From Syntrophales bacterium (lineage in GTDB: Bacteria; Desulfobacterota; Syntrophia; Syntrophales; PHBD01), in NCBI GenBank assembly GCA_035363115.1, contig DAOSEM010000003.1:310001-374000 (forward strand): a DNA stretch of 64,000 bases, in the 5' to 3' direction. Position numbers and translations under genes: made by a program. A model generated the notes under the pieces. It was given only the letters and a program-made list of their open reading frames with translations, ran no database searches and was not told where the DNA came from. This document shows positions 17,252-28,180 of this stretch, one piece after another (position 1 is the first letter of the stretch; each line of letters starts with the position of its first letter).

Positions 17252-18067
17252 ATGCCCCCGAGGAACGAAAAGCGATTCGAATTCCGGCTGGGAAAGCGCG
17301 GATTGCTGCTCTTTGCCGCGGGAATGTCGGTTCTCATCTTCGCCTCCTTCTGGGTGGGACTGCAGATGGGCCGGGATATGGAGAATCCGGCCATCCGGAT
17401 CAGCCGCTCATCCCCGGCCGGGGCAGAAAAGGTAGGAACGACGGCGACGGCTCCGGCAAAAGCCGTTGAGACACCGCCCATGGGAGGGGAGAAGGCTGCA
17501 GCAGTGTCACCCGGTATCACCCCGGTGGGGCAGGCGGCATCATCCGGTGCGGTTCCTCCACCGGCCCAGGCGGCTCAGCCGGCCGGCCGGCCGCCGGTGC
17601 CCTTGCCGGCTGCCGTACCCTCTCCACCGTCAGGTGCTGCGGCAGCGCAGAAAGGGGCGGCCCCATCGACGAGTGCGACGGAACGTGCAGCGGCGGGTTC
17701 GAAGGATGCGGCTGCGGAGAAAAAGGCCGCAAAGGCGATTGCGCCGCCTGCACCTGCCCCTGGGGCGACGACGGGGAGCGTGACTCCCGGAAAATCGTCA
17801 GAACCGGCGAAGGAGACCGGGAAGGGGAAAGAATCCTTCAGCCTGCAGGTCGCCTCCTACAAGGAAAAAGCGAAGGCTGACGAGACGGCGAAAAAACTGG
17901 GGTCCCTCGGATTCAAGCCGCGCGTTCTGGCTGTTGACCTGCCGGCGAAAGGGCGCTGGTACCGTATCGTCGTCGGTGGATTTGAGTCCAGGGAGGCGGC
18001 GCAAAAGGCCGCTGATCGGATCGCGAAGAAGATCCAAGGAGCAAGCTGCATCATCCGCAAAATCTGA
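17252..18067 (+). CDS. SPOR-domain membrane-anchored protein
   Basis: This 271-residue protein has a single N-terminal membrane anchor (GLLLFAAGMSVLIFASFWVG, about residues 17-36), a long Ala/Pro-rich linker (about 50-185), and a C-terminal SPOR domain (about 190-271: SFSLQVASYKEKAKADET, then WYRIVVGGFESREAA). SPOR domains bind denuded peptidoglycan at the septum, so a periplasmic role at the division site is likely. It lies between argS and ffh on the same strand. The linker is low-complexity, which explains many spurious open frames around it. Confidence 0.9.
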   Translation: MPPRNEKRFEFRLGKRGLLLFAAGMSVLIFASFWVGLQMGRDMENPAIRISRSSPAGAEKVGTTATAPAKAVETPPMGGEKAAAVSPGITPVGQAASSGAVPPPAQAAQPAGRPPVPLPAAVPSPPSGAAAAQKGAAPSTSATERAAAGSKDAAAEKKAAKAIAPPAPAPGATTGSVTPGKSSEPAKETGKGKESFSLQVASYKEKAKADETAKKLGSLGFKPRVLAVDLPAKGRWYRIVVGGFESREAAQKAADRIAKKIQGASCIIRKI

Positions 18068-18177
18068 TTTTTTCAGGGTGACGGGCTGTCTCTGCGAAGG
18101 TCCGGAGACGGTTGCGTGCCGTGTCGCATGCATTCCGGAACAAAAGTGCCGAAAGCATGCAGCGAAGGCTGACGATC

Positions 18178-19518
18178 ATGTTCGAAAATCTGACGGAAAA
18201 GCTGGAAGGAATCTTCAAGAAGCTCAGGGGCCGCGGCGTATTGACGGAGGAGAACATCCAGGAGGCCATGCGGGAGATCCGCATGGCTCTTCTCGAAGCG
18301 GATGTAAACTTCCGGGTCGTTCGCGATTTCGTTGAGGACGTCCGCACCCGCGCGGTCGGCCAGCACGTTCTGGAAAGCCTGTCACCGGGGCAGCAGGTCG
18401 TCAAGATCGTCCACGACCGCCTCGTGGAGCTCATGGGCACAACGGGAAGCGCGATGCGCTTCGGGAACAGGATCCCAACGCCGGTCATGATGGTGGGTCT
18501 CCAGGGGTGCGGAAAGACGACAACGTCCGTGAAACTGGCCCGTTTCCTGGCGGCTCAGGGGAAACGGGTATCCCTCGTTTCCGCCGACGTCTATCGGCCC
18601 GCTGCCATCGAACAGCTGCGGGTCCTTACTGGGTCCATCGGTGCCGGTTTCCACCGGGCGGATGACATGAAGGATCCCGTGAAAATCTGCCTGAACGCCG
18701 TCGATGAGGCCCGTTCGAAAGGGTATGAAGTCCTGATCATCGACACCGCGGGTCGACTGCACATCGACGAGGAAATGATGGACGAGCTGCGGCGCATCAA
18801 GGAGGCCGTCCAACCCGGGGAGATTCTTTTCGTGGCCGATGCGATGACCGGTCAGGAAGCGGTAAACGTGGCGGCAAAGTTCAACGAGAGCCTCGGCATC
18901 GACGGTGTCATCATGACGAAGATGGACGGGGATGCAAGGGGCGGTGCGGCCCTTTCGCTGCGCGCGGTCATTGGAAAGCCGATCAAATTTGTCGGTGTCG
19001 GGGAGAAGGTGGACGCGCTGGAGCCGTTCCACCCGGAGCGGATGGCTTCCCGGATCCTCGGGATGGGCGATATTCTGACCCTGGTGGAGAAGGCCCAGAC
19101 GGTCGTCGATCAGAAGAAGGCCCTTGAACTGGAGCGGAAAATCCGTAAGAATGAATTCACCCTTGAAGATTTCCGCGACCAGTTGTCTCAGATCCGAAAG
19201 ATGGGATCGCTCCAGGACATTCTGGGCATGATTCCTGGCCTGGGGCGAATGAAGGCGATGAAGGATACCATGCCCGATGAAAAGGAACTCGTACGGATCT
19301 CTGCCATCATCGATTCCATGACCCGGCAGGAAAGGGCGAACTACCTTATCATCGAAGGCTCAAGGCGCAAAAGGATTGCCCGGGGAAGCGGGACCTCCGT
19401 ACAGGACGTGAACCGGCTGTTGAAAAATTACATTGAGATGAGAAAAATGATGAAACGGATGACCTCCAAGGACGGGATGAAGGCCCTCCGAAGGGGGAAT
19501 TTTCCCTTTTCATTCTGA
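18178..19518 (+). CDS. ffh: Signal recognition particle protein Ffh
   Basis: This is the SRP GTPase, which with 4.5S RNA directs nascent membrane proteins to FtsY. The 446-residue protein has the N domain (MFENLTEKLEGIFKKLRG), G domain motifs GLQGCGKTTTSVKLA, DTAGRLHID and TKMDGDARGG, and a Met-rich M domain (from about 300; MIPGLGRMKAMKDTMP). The ATG at 18178 is chosen because Ffh proteins start here; upstream in-frame codons add unconserved sequence. It is the first gene of the ffh-rpsP-khpA-rimM-trmD-rplS group. Confidence 0.97.
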   Translation: MFENLTEKLEGIFKKLRGRGVLTEENIQEAMREIRMALLEADVNFRVVRDFVEDVRTRAVGQHVLESLSPGQQVVKIVHDRLVELMGTTGSAMRFGNRIPTPVMMVGLQGCGKTTTSVKLARFLAAQGKRVSLVSADVYRPAAIEQLRVLTGSIGAGFHRADDMKDPVKICLNAVDEARSKGYEVLIIDTAGRLHIDEEMMDELRRIKEAVQPGEILFVADAMTGQEAVNVAAKFNESLGIDGVIMTKMDGDARGGAALSLRAVIGKPIKFVGVGEKVDALEPFHPERMASRILGMGDILTLVEKAQTVVDQKKALELERKIRKNEFTLEDFRDQLSQIRKMGSLQDILGMIPGLGRMKAMKDTMPDEKELVRISAIIDSMTRQERANYLIIEGSRRKRIARGSGTSVQDVNRLLKNYIEMRKMMKRMTSKDGMKALRRGNFPFSF

Positions 19519-19588
19519 AAAAGATATGTTAATCAATCACCCTTTTCGTTGGCAAAACCATTTTCGGAGGAGGTTACAAGCAGATAGG

Positions 19589-19840
19589 ATGGCGACAAAG
19601 ATAAGACTGGCACGCATGGGATCACGGAGCAGGCCTTTCTACCGTATCGTAGTAGCCGATTCCGAATTTCCCAGAGACGGGAGATTCATTGAGATCGTCG
19701 GTCACTACGACCCGAAAAAAGAGCCGGCCGAAGTAACCGTAAAGGATGAGCGCGTCCGGGATTGGCTTTCCAAGGGAGCGAAACCGACGCTTACCGTTTC
19801 CCAGCTGCTGAAGAAAAAGGGAATCCCACTGAAAGGATAG
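19589..19840 (+). CDS. rpsP: 30S ribosomal protein S16
   Basis: The 83-residue protein begins MATKIRLARMGSRSRPFYRI, the S16 signature, and continues IVVADSEFPRDGRFIE and HYDPKKEP. It is a 16S-binding assembly protein of the small subunit. GGAGGAGGTTACAAG precedes the ATG. It sits in the standard place between ffh and khpA. Confidence 0.97.
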   Translation: MATKIRLARMGSRSRPFYRIVVADSEFPRDGRFIEIVGHYDPKKEPAEVTVKDERVRDWLSKGAKPTLTVSQLLKKKGIPLKG

Positions 19841-19996
19841 TTGCTGCCCGTTATCCCCGGACCAACGGCATGTTTCGGGCGCTTCCGACCCACGATCGAT
19901 CGTGCACGCAGGAGATCCCAGGCTGCCGATGGGCAGCCGGCGAGAATCGATATTCGTGACGCTTCAATCTTTGCAGACATCACGGAGGTGGGAACG

Positions 19997-20227
19997 ATGA
20001 AGGAGCTCATCAAGTACATGGCGCAGGCTTTGGTGGATCATCCTGATCAGGTGGAAGTGAATGAAATCGTTGGCGAACAAACCTCGGTGATCGAATTGAG
20101 AGTGGCCAAGGAGGACTTGGGGAAAGTCATCGGAAAACAGGGACGAACCGCCAAGGCAATGCGGGCCATATTGAGCGCCGCGTCCACGAAAATCCGCAAG
20201 AGAACGGTCCTAGAGATCATCGAATGA
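19997..20227 (+). CDS. khpA: KH-domain RNA-binding protein KhpA
   Basis: This is a single KH domain of 76 residues with the GxxG loop in GKVIGKQGRTAKAMR. KhpA binds RNA, usually with KhpB. CACGGAGGTGGGAACG supplies the ribosome site, and MKELIKYMAQALVDHPD is the expected start. The 156 bases between rpsP and khpA are translatable but carry no conserved domain and are best read as leader. Confidence 0.94.
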   Translation: MKELIKYMAQALVDHPDQVEVNEIVGEQTSVIELRVAKEDLGKVIGKQGRTAKAMRAILSAASTKIRKRTVLEIIE

Positions 20228-20230
20228 TGC

Positions 20231-20731
20231 ATGAAGCTGCTGGAAATAGGACGCATCGTCAAATGTCACGGGCTGCAGGGAGCCGTGAAGGTACTCTCCT
20301 TCCTGGAGGGAAAGCGGACACTGGAAGTCATCCGTGAAGTGTATATCGGGAAGGATGACGCATCGGCCGTTCTGTACCGGATCAAGACGATAGACCCGCT
20401 CAAGCGGGCATTTTTGCTTGCCGTGGAGGGAGTTGCCCGGATTGAACAGGCGGATTCCCTTCTGGGATGCAGCGTCTGGATACCGGCGGATCGCCTGGAG
20501 AAACTGCCCGAGGGTGAGTATTACTGGTGGCAGCTCATCGGCCTGGAGGTCCGATCGGAAGAAGGCCGATTTCTAGGATTCATCGAAGAGATCCTTCCCA
20601 CGGGCAGCAACGATGTTTACGTCTGCCGGGGGGGTGAAAGGGAGATCCTGCTCCCGGCCATTGCAGACGTGATTCGGGAGATTGACATGGAAAGAGGATT
20701 CATGAGCGTCCGGATCCTCGAGGGACTTTGA
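20231..20731 (+). CDS. rimM: 16S rRNA processing protein RimM
   Basis: This 30S maturation factor binds S19 and assists folding of the 16S 3' domain. The 166-residue protein starts MKLLEIGRIVKCHGLQGAVK and has the N-terminal barrel, EGEYYWWQLIGLEV and the C-terminal PRC barrel (GSNDVYVCRGGEREILLPA). It lies three bases after khpA and six before trmD. Confidence 0.96.
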   Translation: MKLLEIGRIVKCHGLQGAVKVLSFLEGKRTLEVIREVYIGKDDASAVLYRIKTIDPLKRAFLLAVEGVARIEQADSLLGCSVWIPADRLEKLPEGEYYWWQLIGLEVRSEEGRFLGFIEEILPTGSNDVYVCRGGEREILLPAIADVIREIDMERGFMSVRILEGL

Positions 20732-20737
20732 TCCACC

Positions 20738-21487
20738 ATGCTCCGCTTCGATGTCCTGTCGATTTTCCCCGAGATGTTTCAATCTCCCTTCGATGCCAGC
20801 CTCATCGGGAAGGCCAGGGATAAGGGGATAATCCAGATCCACCTGCATGACATCCGGGATTACGCCGAGGGAAAACACCGGATGACCGATGACTATCCAT
20901 ATGGCGGTGGCGGCGGGATGGTCATGAAGGTGGAGCCGGTGGCTCGGGCGCTGGAAGCCGTTGTGCCGGACCGGGAAGGGGCTCTCGTCGTGCTCCTCAC
21001 TCCCCAGGGAGAGCCGCTTCGGCAGGAACTGGTTCGGGAACTGGCCTCGTGGTCCAGGCTGGTCATGATCTGCGGGCATTACGAGGGGGTGGACGAGCGC
21101 ATCCGGACGCATCTGGTCGACCGGGAGATCTCCATCGGTGACTATATCCTGACGGGAGGGGAACTGGCGGCCATGGTCCTTGTGGATGCCGTTGCCCGCC
21201 TGGTTCCCGGTGTTCTGGGAAACAGCACGTCTCCCCAGGCCGACTCCTTTTCCGACGGGCTTCTAGAATACCCGCAGTATACGAGACCGGAGAATTTCCG
21301 GGAATGGAAAGTCCCGGACGTTCTGTTGTCGGGCCATCACAAGGCCATTGAAGACTGGAGGAGAAGGGAAGCGTTGAAGAGGACCTGGCAGAGGCGCAGG
21401 GACCTCCTTGAATCAGCACCGCTGCGGGACGAAGACCGGGAAATGCTGCAGAGCCTGGTCCTGGAGAAGGAGCGGGAAGGTCTGTAA
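20738..21487 (+). CDS. trmD: tRNA (guanine-37-N1)-methyltransferase TrmD
   Basis: TrmD methylates G37 of tRNAs with S-adenosylmethionine to prevent frameshifting. The 249-residue protein has DDYPYGGGGGMVMK, the trefoil-knot cofactor segment ICGHYEGVDERI, and YILTGGELAAMV. It is a SPOUT-class dimer. The position after rimM and before rplS is the conserved arrangement. Confidence 0.97.
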   Translation: MLRFDVLSIFPEMFQSPFDASLIGKARDKGIIQIHLHDIRDYAEGKHRMTDDYPYGGGGGMVMKVEPVARALEAVVPDREGALVVLLTPQGEPLRQELVRELASWSRLVMICGHYEGVDERIRTHLVDREISIGDYILTGGELAAMVLVDAVARLVPGVLGNSTSPQADSFSDGLLEYPQYTRPENFREWKVPDVLLSGHHKAIEDWRRREALKRTWQRRRDLLESAPLRDEDREMLQSLVLEKEREGL

Positions 21488-21593
21488 CGCCGGTTTTCGA
21501 TTCCATGACGGCGGGCAGAGAGCAAGAGAGAGACAGGTCGACCAAAGGCTTATTACAGGGATTGCCTTGAAGGGATAGAAGGAGGTTTTAGCC

Positions 21594-21941
21594 ATGAATG
21601 TATTGGATATGATTGAAAAGGAACAAATGCGGGGCGACATCCCCGAGTTCAAGTCCGGTGATACGGTGAAAGTGTACGTCCGGATCGTGGAAGGCCAGAA
21701 ACAGCGAATTCAGGCCTTCGAAGGAGTTGTGATCCGGAAAAGGCGTGGAAGCAACCGTTCCAGCTTCACCGTCCGGAAGATCTCCTACGGTATCGGAGTC
21801 GAACGAACGTTTCCGCTTCATTCCCCCGTCATCGACCGAATCGAGGTGATCAGCCGCGGCAAGGTCCGCCGGTCCCGGCTCTACTACCTGAGGGGCCTGA
21901 GAGGGAAGAAGGCCCGGATCAAGGACGCAAGCAGGATCTGA
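21594..21941 (+). CDS. rplS: 50S ribosomal protein L19
   Basis: L19 sits at the subunit interface. The 115-residue protein contains FKSGDTVKVYVRIVEGQKQR, QAFEGVVIRKRRGSN and GVERTFPLHSP, all family-typical. GAAGGAGGTTTTAGCC precedes the ATG. It lies 106 bases after trmD. That gap holds nothing recognisable, although an L19 leader could lie there. Confidence 0.97.
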   Translation: MNVLDMIEKEQMRGDIPEFKSGDTVKVYVRIVEGQKQRIQAFEGVVIRKRRGSNRSSFTVRKISYGIGVERTFPLHSPVIDRIEVISRGKVRRSRLYYLRGLRGKKARIKDASRI

Positions 21942-22011
21942 AACAGCGGGACAGGCGCACTCCATCCCGCGGCGGCGGGGTCTCTTACGGGGACCTCCGC
22001 CGAAGGGAGCG

Positions 22012-22638
22012 ATGGATCATTTCGAACGCAAGGCTCTTCAGGAGGGTTTTTTCTCCATTGCCGGCGTTGACGAGGCCGGTCGGGGGGCTCTTTGCGGACC
22101 CGTCGTTGCCGCCGCCGTCATTTTTCCTTCCGGATACAGGAATCCCGACATTAAAGACTCCAAGCTGCTTCGCCCGCAGGTCCGGGAAACTCTCCATGAC
22201 CGGATCCACCAGGACGCTCTGGCGGTCGGCATTGGAGTGATCGAAGCGCAGGTGATCGACCGGATCAACATCCTGCAGGCGACGCTGGCCGCGATGAAGG
22301 ATGCCGTCCTCAGCCTGTCCCGGCGGCCGGATTACCTCCTGATCGACGGCCGGAATGCAATTCCCCTGGACTTTCATCAGAAGGTCATCGTCGGAGGAGA
22401 CCGCCTGAGCGTGTCCATTGCCGCGGCTTCCATTGTGGCCAAGGTCTCCCGCGACAAGATCATGGAAATCTATCATCACCAGTTTCCGCAGTACAATTTT
22501 CTCCGGAACAAGGGATACGGAACGGAGGAACACCGGAACGCCATCCAGGTTTACGGGGCCTCCAAGATTCACCGCAAATCCTTTCACCTGAAGGGGAAGG
22601 CCTCTTCCTCTCCCTCGGAGCTTCTCCCCTTTTCATGA
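22012..22638 (+). CDS. rnhB: Ribonuclease HII
   Basis: This enzyme removes ribonucleotides from DNA-RNA hybrids. The 208-residue protein has the catalytic DEAG motif in IAGVDEAGRGALCGP, KDSKLLRPQ, LLIDGRNAIP and VSIAAASIVAKVSRD. The C-terminal region has GYGTEEH and ends with a short Ser-rich tail. Its last four bases overlap the start of yraN. Confidence 0.95.
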   Translation: MDHFERKALQEGFFSIAGVDEAGRGALCGPVVAAAVIFPSGYRNPDIKDSKLLRPQVRETLHDRIHQDALAVGIGVIEAQVIDRINILQATLAAMKDAVLSLSRRPDYLLIDGRNAIPLDFHQKVIVGGDRLSVSIAAASIVAKVSRDKIMEIYHHQFPQYNFLRNKGYGTEEHRNAIQVYGASKIHRKSFHLKGKASSSPSELLPFS

Positions 22639-23027
22639 GGCGCCAGTCGGAAACGAAAAAAGAGGCGCCGACTCCGCGAAGAGGCGCCATTGGGGAAGAA
22701 CTGGCGGCAGCTCATCTGAAAAAAGCCGGATATGTGATCGTCGAGAGAAATTATCGGTGTTCAGCCGGCGAGATGGATATCATCGCCAGGGAAGGCGATG
22801 TTCTTGTTTTCGTGGAGGTGAAAACACGGCGCTCCGGGGCCTTCGGGGAGCCGGAGGAGTCCGTGGGGCCGGAAAAACAGCGGAGGCTGACGAGGATTTC
22901 CCTTCATTACCTGAACTGGAAGGGACTCGTGAACGAGAAGTGCCGTTTTGACGTCGTATCGGTCAAGATGGATGTCTCGGGGACCCGGATTGAGGTTTTC
23001 CGGGATGCCTTTGACGGTCTCTGGTAG
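22635..23027 (+). CDS. yraN: YraN-family (UPF0102) endonuclease-like protein
   Basis: The 130-residue protein of the restriction-endonuclease-like fold has GEELAAAHLKKAGYVI, the motif GEMDIIAREGDVLVFVEVK (Asp...Glu-x-Lys) and TRRSGAFGEPEESV. The family is widespread, often beside rnhB, and its cellular role is not established. Translation is coupled to rnhB by ATGA. It is the last gene of this plus-strand run. Confidence 0.92.
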   Translation: MRRQSETKKEAPTPRRGAIGEELAAAHLKKAGYVIVERNYRCSAGEMDIIAREGDVLVFVEVKTRRSGAFGEPEESVGPEKQRRLTRISLHYLNWKGLVNEKCRFDVVSVKMDVSGTRIEVFRDAFDGLW

Positions 23028-23035
23028 AAAAGAGG

Positions 23036-23411
23036 GTGCCGGACCAGATCGTAAGCCGAGTTCTGTTCCGTACGGCCGTTGCCGGCCGGGCGGTGGTGGC
23101 CATTCATCTGGGACGGCAGTTGCCTGCCGCCTCAAGCGACGCTACCCGAGAACCTCGGACGGGCCGTCCTCAAGCGTTCTCCTATTCGGTCTTGCTCCGG
23201 ATGGGGTTTACCAAGCTTTCCCGGTCACCCGGGAAACTGGTGAGCTCTTACCTCGCCTTTTCACCCTTACCTGCAATGCAGGCGGTATATTTTCTGTGGC
23301 ACTTTCCTTAGGGTTGCCCCCAGTCGCCGTTAGCGACCATCCTGCCCTGTGGAGCTCGGACTTTCCTCCGTTCCCTCAGGGGAACGGCGACCACCTGATC
23401 TGCTCCGGCAC
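23036..23411 (-). ncRNA. rnpB: RNase P RNA (type A)
   Basis: This is the catalytic RNA that matures tRNA 5' ends. On the minus strand the ends pair as helix P1, GTGCCGGAGCAGATC with GATCTGGTCCGGCAC. Near the 5' end is the universal core GGAGGAAAGTCCGAGCTCC followed by ACAGGGCAGGATGG. The 3' end has the conserved AACAGAACTCGGCTTACGA. The length of about 376 bases suits a bacterial A-type RNA. Weak promoter-like boxes (TTGATT, 17 bases, TATTTT) overlap the end of the upstream zinc-ribbon gene. No protein gene fits this 460-base gap. Confidence 0.95.
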
Positions 23412-23491
23412 CTTTTCAAAGATCCCTTCCTGCTCCGCTTCAACATGCGGAATAAGCCTGTTCCGTAAAATATCCCATCAGGAAGGCGGAA

Positions 23492-24235
23492 TCAAGAGCC
23501 CCGATTGTTCTTGTCATGATTCCCGTTGCTCTGGTCGTCCCAGTAGAGGATCCGGTTGCAATTGGGACAGAACCGGATCTCTTCCTCTCTCTGTATCTCG
23601 TTGTAGAGTTGGGGAGGGAGATTCATCCGGCATCCCTGGCAGACTTCCTTCCAGACGCCGATGACAGCTACGCCGGCACTGGCGTTGCGGATCGTTTCGT
23701 ACCTTTTGAGGATGTCAGGGGGGACCTTTTCTCGCAATGCCTGGCTCTTTTCTCTGGTCGCACGCAGATCTTCATCGGCAAGGGCGAGTTCCTCGGTCCG
23801 TTCTTTCCGCTCCCCCTCGTAGCGCAACCTGGCCTGATCGAAGTCCCGCTCGATGTTCTGTACGAGGCCGCGTACCCGGTCCATTTCTTCCATCGCCTCG
23901 AGAATCTCGTCCTCGATCTGGCTGTTTCTCATTTCCAGGGTCTCGACTTCCTTCAGGATGGCCTCGTACTCCTTATTGGTCTTGACTTCAAACTGGCGAG
24001 CCTTGGCTTTCTTCAGGGAATCCTGCCCTCTACGAAGGAGTTCTTCCTTTTCCCTGTGTTTTTTTGTTGCTTCCTGAAGCCTTTCTTTCTGTTCGACCAT
24101 CTCCGTCTGGGACGCCGTGAATATCCCATCCAGCGCCTCCAGCAGGCTGGGTAATTGGGTCTTACGACCCTGAATCTTCTCGATTGCGGAATCGACTTTC
24201 TGCAGATCTCTTAAGAGAGAAAGCAGTTCTTTCAA
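23492..24235 (-). CDS. Coiled-coil protein with C-terminal C4 zinc ribbon
   Basis: This 247-residue protein is a long helical coiled coil (residues 1-165, rich in Glu, Lys and Gln heptads). A C-terminal zinc ribbon carries two Cys pairs, CQGCRMNLP and CPNCNRILYW. The family is broadly conserved and often annotated as a C4-type zinc ribbon protein; structures of relatives show a hook-shaped hairpin. A nucleic-acid role is suspected but unproven. The linker motif VPPDILKRYETIRN is typical. It lies between the tRNA terminator and rnpB. Confidence 0.85.
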   Translation of the reverse strand: MKELLSLLRDLQKVDSAIEKIQGRKTQLPSLLEALDGIFTASQTEMVEQKERLQEATKKHREKEELLRRGQDSLKKAKARQFEVKTNKEYEAILKEVETLEMRNSQIEDEILEAMEEMDRVRGLVQNIERDFDQARLRYEGERKERTEELALADEDLRATREKSQALREKVPPDILKRYETIRNASAGVAVIGVWKEVCQGCRMNLPPQLYNEIQREEEIRFCPNCNRILYWDDQSNGNHDKNNRGS

Positions 24236-24263
24236 GGATCATTCCCCTTTCAAACAAAGAGTC

Positions 24264-24292
24264 AAAAAAAAATGCACCGGAGCCGGTGCATT
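24264..24292 (-). terminator. Rho-independent terminator after the CAU tRNA
   Basis: On the minus strand AATGCACCGG pairs with CCGGTGCATT around a two-base loop and runs into nine T. It ends the tRNA transcript just before the zinc-ribbon gene. Bases 24293-24435 show nothing recognisable. Confidence 0.8.
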
Positions 24293-24435
24293 GATTTATT
24301 CTTGCGGGACGGAGGTTCCCTGTCGGGAACTTGCACCGCCGGCGATTGTCGACCGACTGGTCCGCCCCTTCCTGCCGCTTGCGGTTGAAACCGCCGATGA
24401 GTGTTCTGGTATCTTCATGGCCTTGAATAAACGAA

Positions 24436-24511
24436 TGGTGGGCCCACCTGGGATCGAACCAGGGACCGACCGGTTATGAGCCGGTGGCTCTACCAGTTGA
24501 GCTATGGGCCC
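24436..24511 (-). tRNA. tRNA with CAU anticodon (tRNA-Ile2 or elongator tRNA-Met)
   Basis: This is a complete 76-base cloverleaf including an encoded CCA. The acceptor stem is GGGCCCA/TGGGCCC, the D arm AGCTCAACTGGTAGAGC, the anticodon loop CTCATAA, and the T arm contains GGTTCGATCC. The anticodon CAU is shared by elongator Met and by Ile2, whose C is changed to lysidine. The anticodon arm (GGCTCATAACC) resembles Bacillus Ile2 more than Bacillus Met, so I lean to Ile2. A first acceptor pair of G-C excludes initiator tRNA. Confidence 0.93.
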
Positions 24512-24569
24512 TCTCAATTTACTCTGCGTCCGTGAACGTATGGTCCATCCGTCCACGGCGCGTCTGTTT

Positions 24570-24596
24570 GCTATACCCGATGGTTGGCGCTGTCAA
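24570..24596 (-). promoter_or_regulatory. Candidate promoter for the CAU tRNA
   Basis: On the minus strand TTGACA, a 15-base spacer and TATAGC lie about 60 bases before the tRNA and directly after the rpoD stop codon. The short spacer lowers confidence. Confidence 0.4.
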
Positions 24597-24600
24597 TGGT

Positions 24601-26355
<1,755 letters not shown>

Positions 26356-26407
26356 ATGTTCTCTCCCTGTTTTTTTACGGATCATCAAACTGGAGGGAAA
26401 CGAGCCG

Positions 26408-28180
26408 TCAGATTCCCTTCCGCAGATTCCTTTCCATGTTCAGCAGCCGCTCTTTCTCCCGGAGCAGGGCTTCACAAAGGACTCCGTCTTGCCGTTCCTG
26501 AGCGCCGAGCAGGCGTTGCCTTAACTGTTCGTGCTGCCTGCGGAACCATTTCCGGTGAATCTGTCCGATGCTGTCCCTGAGGAACCGTTCCACCAGGGTT
26601 TCATCCAGCGGCTGCTTCTGGACGAGCGATTTCAATATGTTCTGTCGGACCCCTTCCTCGGGGATTTCCATGGCCAGCGTGGCCACGTCGATCCGTCCGT
26701 CTCTGCTGAAAGCGTTGGAAAGGGTCTCCGCAAAGGCATGCAAGGCTCCGTCGGCAAAGTGGTCCAGAACGCCCGATCCGATCACGTCGGGAATCCGGAA
26801 CGGATGCTCGATCATGAGCAGAACCAGATTCAACTCCAGCGGGTCCGATTCAGGTCGCGGGTCCTTTGGATTCCCTCCGGATACGGTCGTTTCCCGGGTG
26901 CCCACGGTTTTTCCGACCTGCCTTTTCAACACCGACTGGTCGAGGCCCGTCTTTTCGGACACCCGTTTCAAAAGCAGGTTCCGCTTGATGGGATCATCCA
27001 CTTTGGCCAGCATGGCCACGGCGCCCTGTGCCGCCGCCGTCCTTGCGCTGACGGTGCTTCCGCTGCCGGCCAGCGTCTCCAGGTAGTAATCCATGAACGT
27101 CGGGGATCGCTGCACCAGTTCTTCCAGCGCCTCCGCCCCGGAAGCCCGGACGAAGTCGTCCGGATCCGCTCCGTCGGGCAGAAACACGGCCCGGGCCTCC
27201 ACGTCGGCCGCCAGAAACAATTCCAGGCTCCGGTCCAGGGCCTTGCGGCCCGCCGGATCGGAATCGAATATCACGGCAACGTCCCTTGTATAGCGCTTGA
27301 GCAGGTGAACCTGATCCGATGTCAGGGCCGTACCCAGAGAGGCAAGGGCGTTCCGTACTCCGGCGTTCCAAAGGGAGATGACGTCGAAGTATCCTTCCAC
27401 GAGAACAGCGCAACTTTTGCGTCGGATCGTCTCCTTTGCCTGCCGGATCCCGAACAGGTTGCGCCCCTTGATGAAGACGGCCGTCTCCGGTGAATTCAGA
27501 TACTTTGGCTCACCGTCGCCAATCATGCGGCCGCCGAAGGCGATCACGCGGCCCGAGGCATCTTCGATCGGAAACATGACGCGTCCCCGGAAGCGGTCGT
27601 AGGAACCGCCGTCTTCCCGGGATAGAAGCAGTCCCGCCTGCTTCGCTACATCCAGGGAGACCCCCTCCCTCTCAAGAGCTTTGCGAAGACCCGTCCACTC
27701 GTTTCTTGCGAAGCCGAGGCGAAAGGCCTTCCGCGTCTCCTCGCGGATCCCCCTTCTTTCAAGGTACTTGCGGGCATCCATCCCTCCCGGACTTTGAAGG
27801 TTGCCCGTAAAGAAGGCGGCGGCCTTCTCGTTCATGTCCAGGATGGCGCTGCGCAACCCCCGGTTTTCCCCGGGGGGCGGAGGCTTTCGGGGGATCTGGA
27901 TCCCCATCTTGCCCGCCAGGTGCCGCAGGGCCTCCGGGTAGGTCATGGCGTTCACCTTCATCAGGAAGGTGACGGCGTTTCCTCCCTCACCGCAACCGAA
28001 GCAATGAAAGATCTGTTTTTCCGGATTGACCGTGAAGGACGGGGTTTTCTCCTGGTGGAAAGGGCACAGGCCCACATAGTTCCGACCGGCCTTCCGCAGG
28101 GTCACAAAATCCGATACGACCTCCACGATGTCCGCGCGGCTTTTGATTTCCTCCACTTTCTCTTCGGGTATCAAGCCCAT
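26408..28180 (-). CDS. dnaG: DNA primase DnaG
   Basis: DnaG makes RNA primers for replication. The 590-residue protein has the N-terminal zinc-binding domain (CPFHQEKTPSFT, then FHCFGCGEGGN; ligands Cys-His-Cys-Cys). The RNA polymerase core contains a Toprim domain with VLVEGYFDVISLW and DSDPAGRKA. The C-terminal helicase-binding region is from about 440. It starts MGLIPEEKVEEIKSRAD. It is 52 bases upstream of rpoD in the classical macromolecular-synthesis operon. Confidence 0.97.
   Translation of the reverse strand: MGLIPEEKVEEIKSRADIVEVVSDFVTLRKAGRNYVGLCPFHQEKTPSFTVNPEKQIFHCFGCGEGGNAVTFLMKVNAMTYPEALRHLAGKMGIQIPRKPPPPGENRGLRSAILDMNEKAAAFFTGNLQSPGGMDARKYLERRGIREETRKAFRLGFARNEWTGLRKALEREGVSLDVAKQAGLLLSREDGGSYDRFRGRVMFPIEDASGRVIAFGGRMIGDGEPKYLNSPETAVFIKGRNLFGIRQAKETIRRKSCAVLVEGYFDVISLWNAGVRNALASLGTALTSDQVHLLKRYTRDVAVIFDSDPAGRKALDRSLELFLAADVEARAVFLPDGADPDDFVRASGAEALEELVQRSPTFMDYYLETLAGSGSTVSARTAAAQGAVAMLAKVDDPIKRNLLLKRVSEKTGLDQSVLKRQVGKTVGTRETTVSGGNPKDPRPESDPLELNLVLLMIEHPFRIPDVIGSGVLDHFADGALHAFAETLSNAFSRDGRIDVATLAMEIPEEGVRQNILKSLVQKQPLDETLVERFLRDSIGQIHRKWFRRQHEQLRQRLLGAQERQDGVLCEALLREKERLLNMERNLRKGI

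Noticed and set aside
24294..24435. Second tRNA or small RNA near the CAU tRNA
   Set aside because: No cloverleaf or conserved structure could be drawn; only the terminator hairpin is credible.
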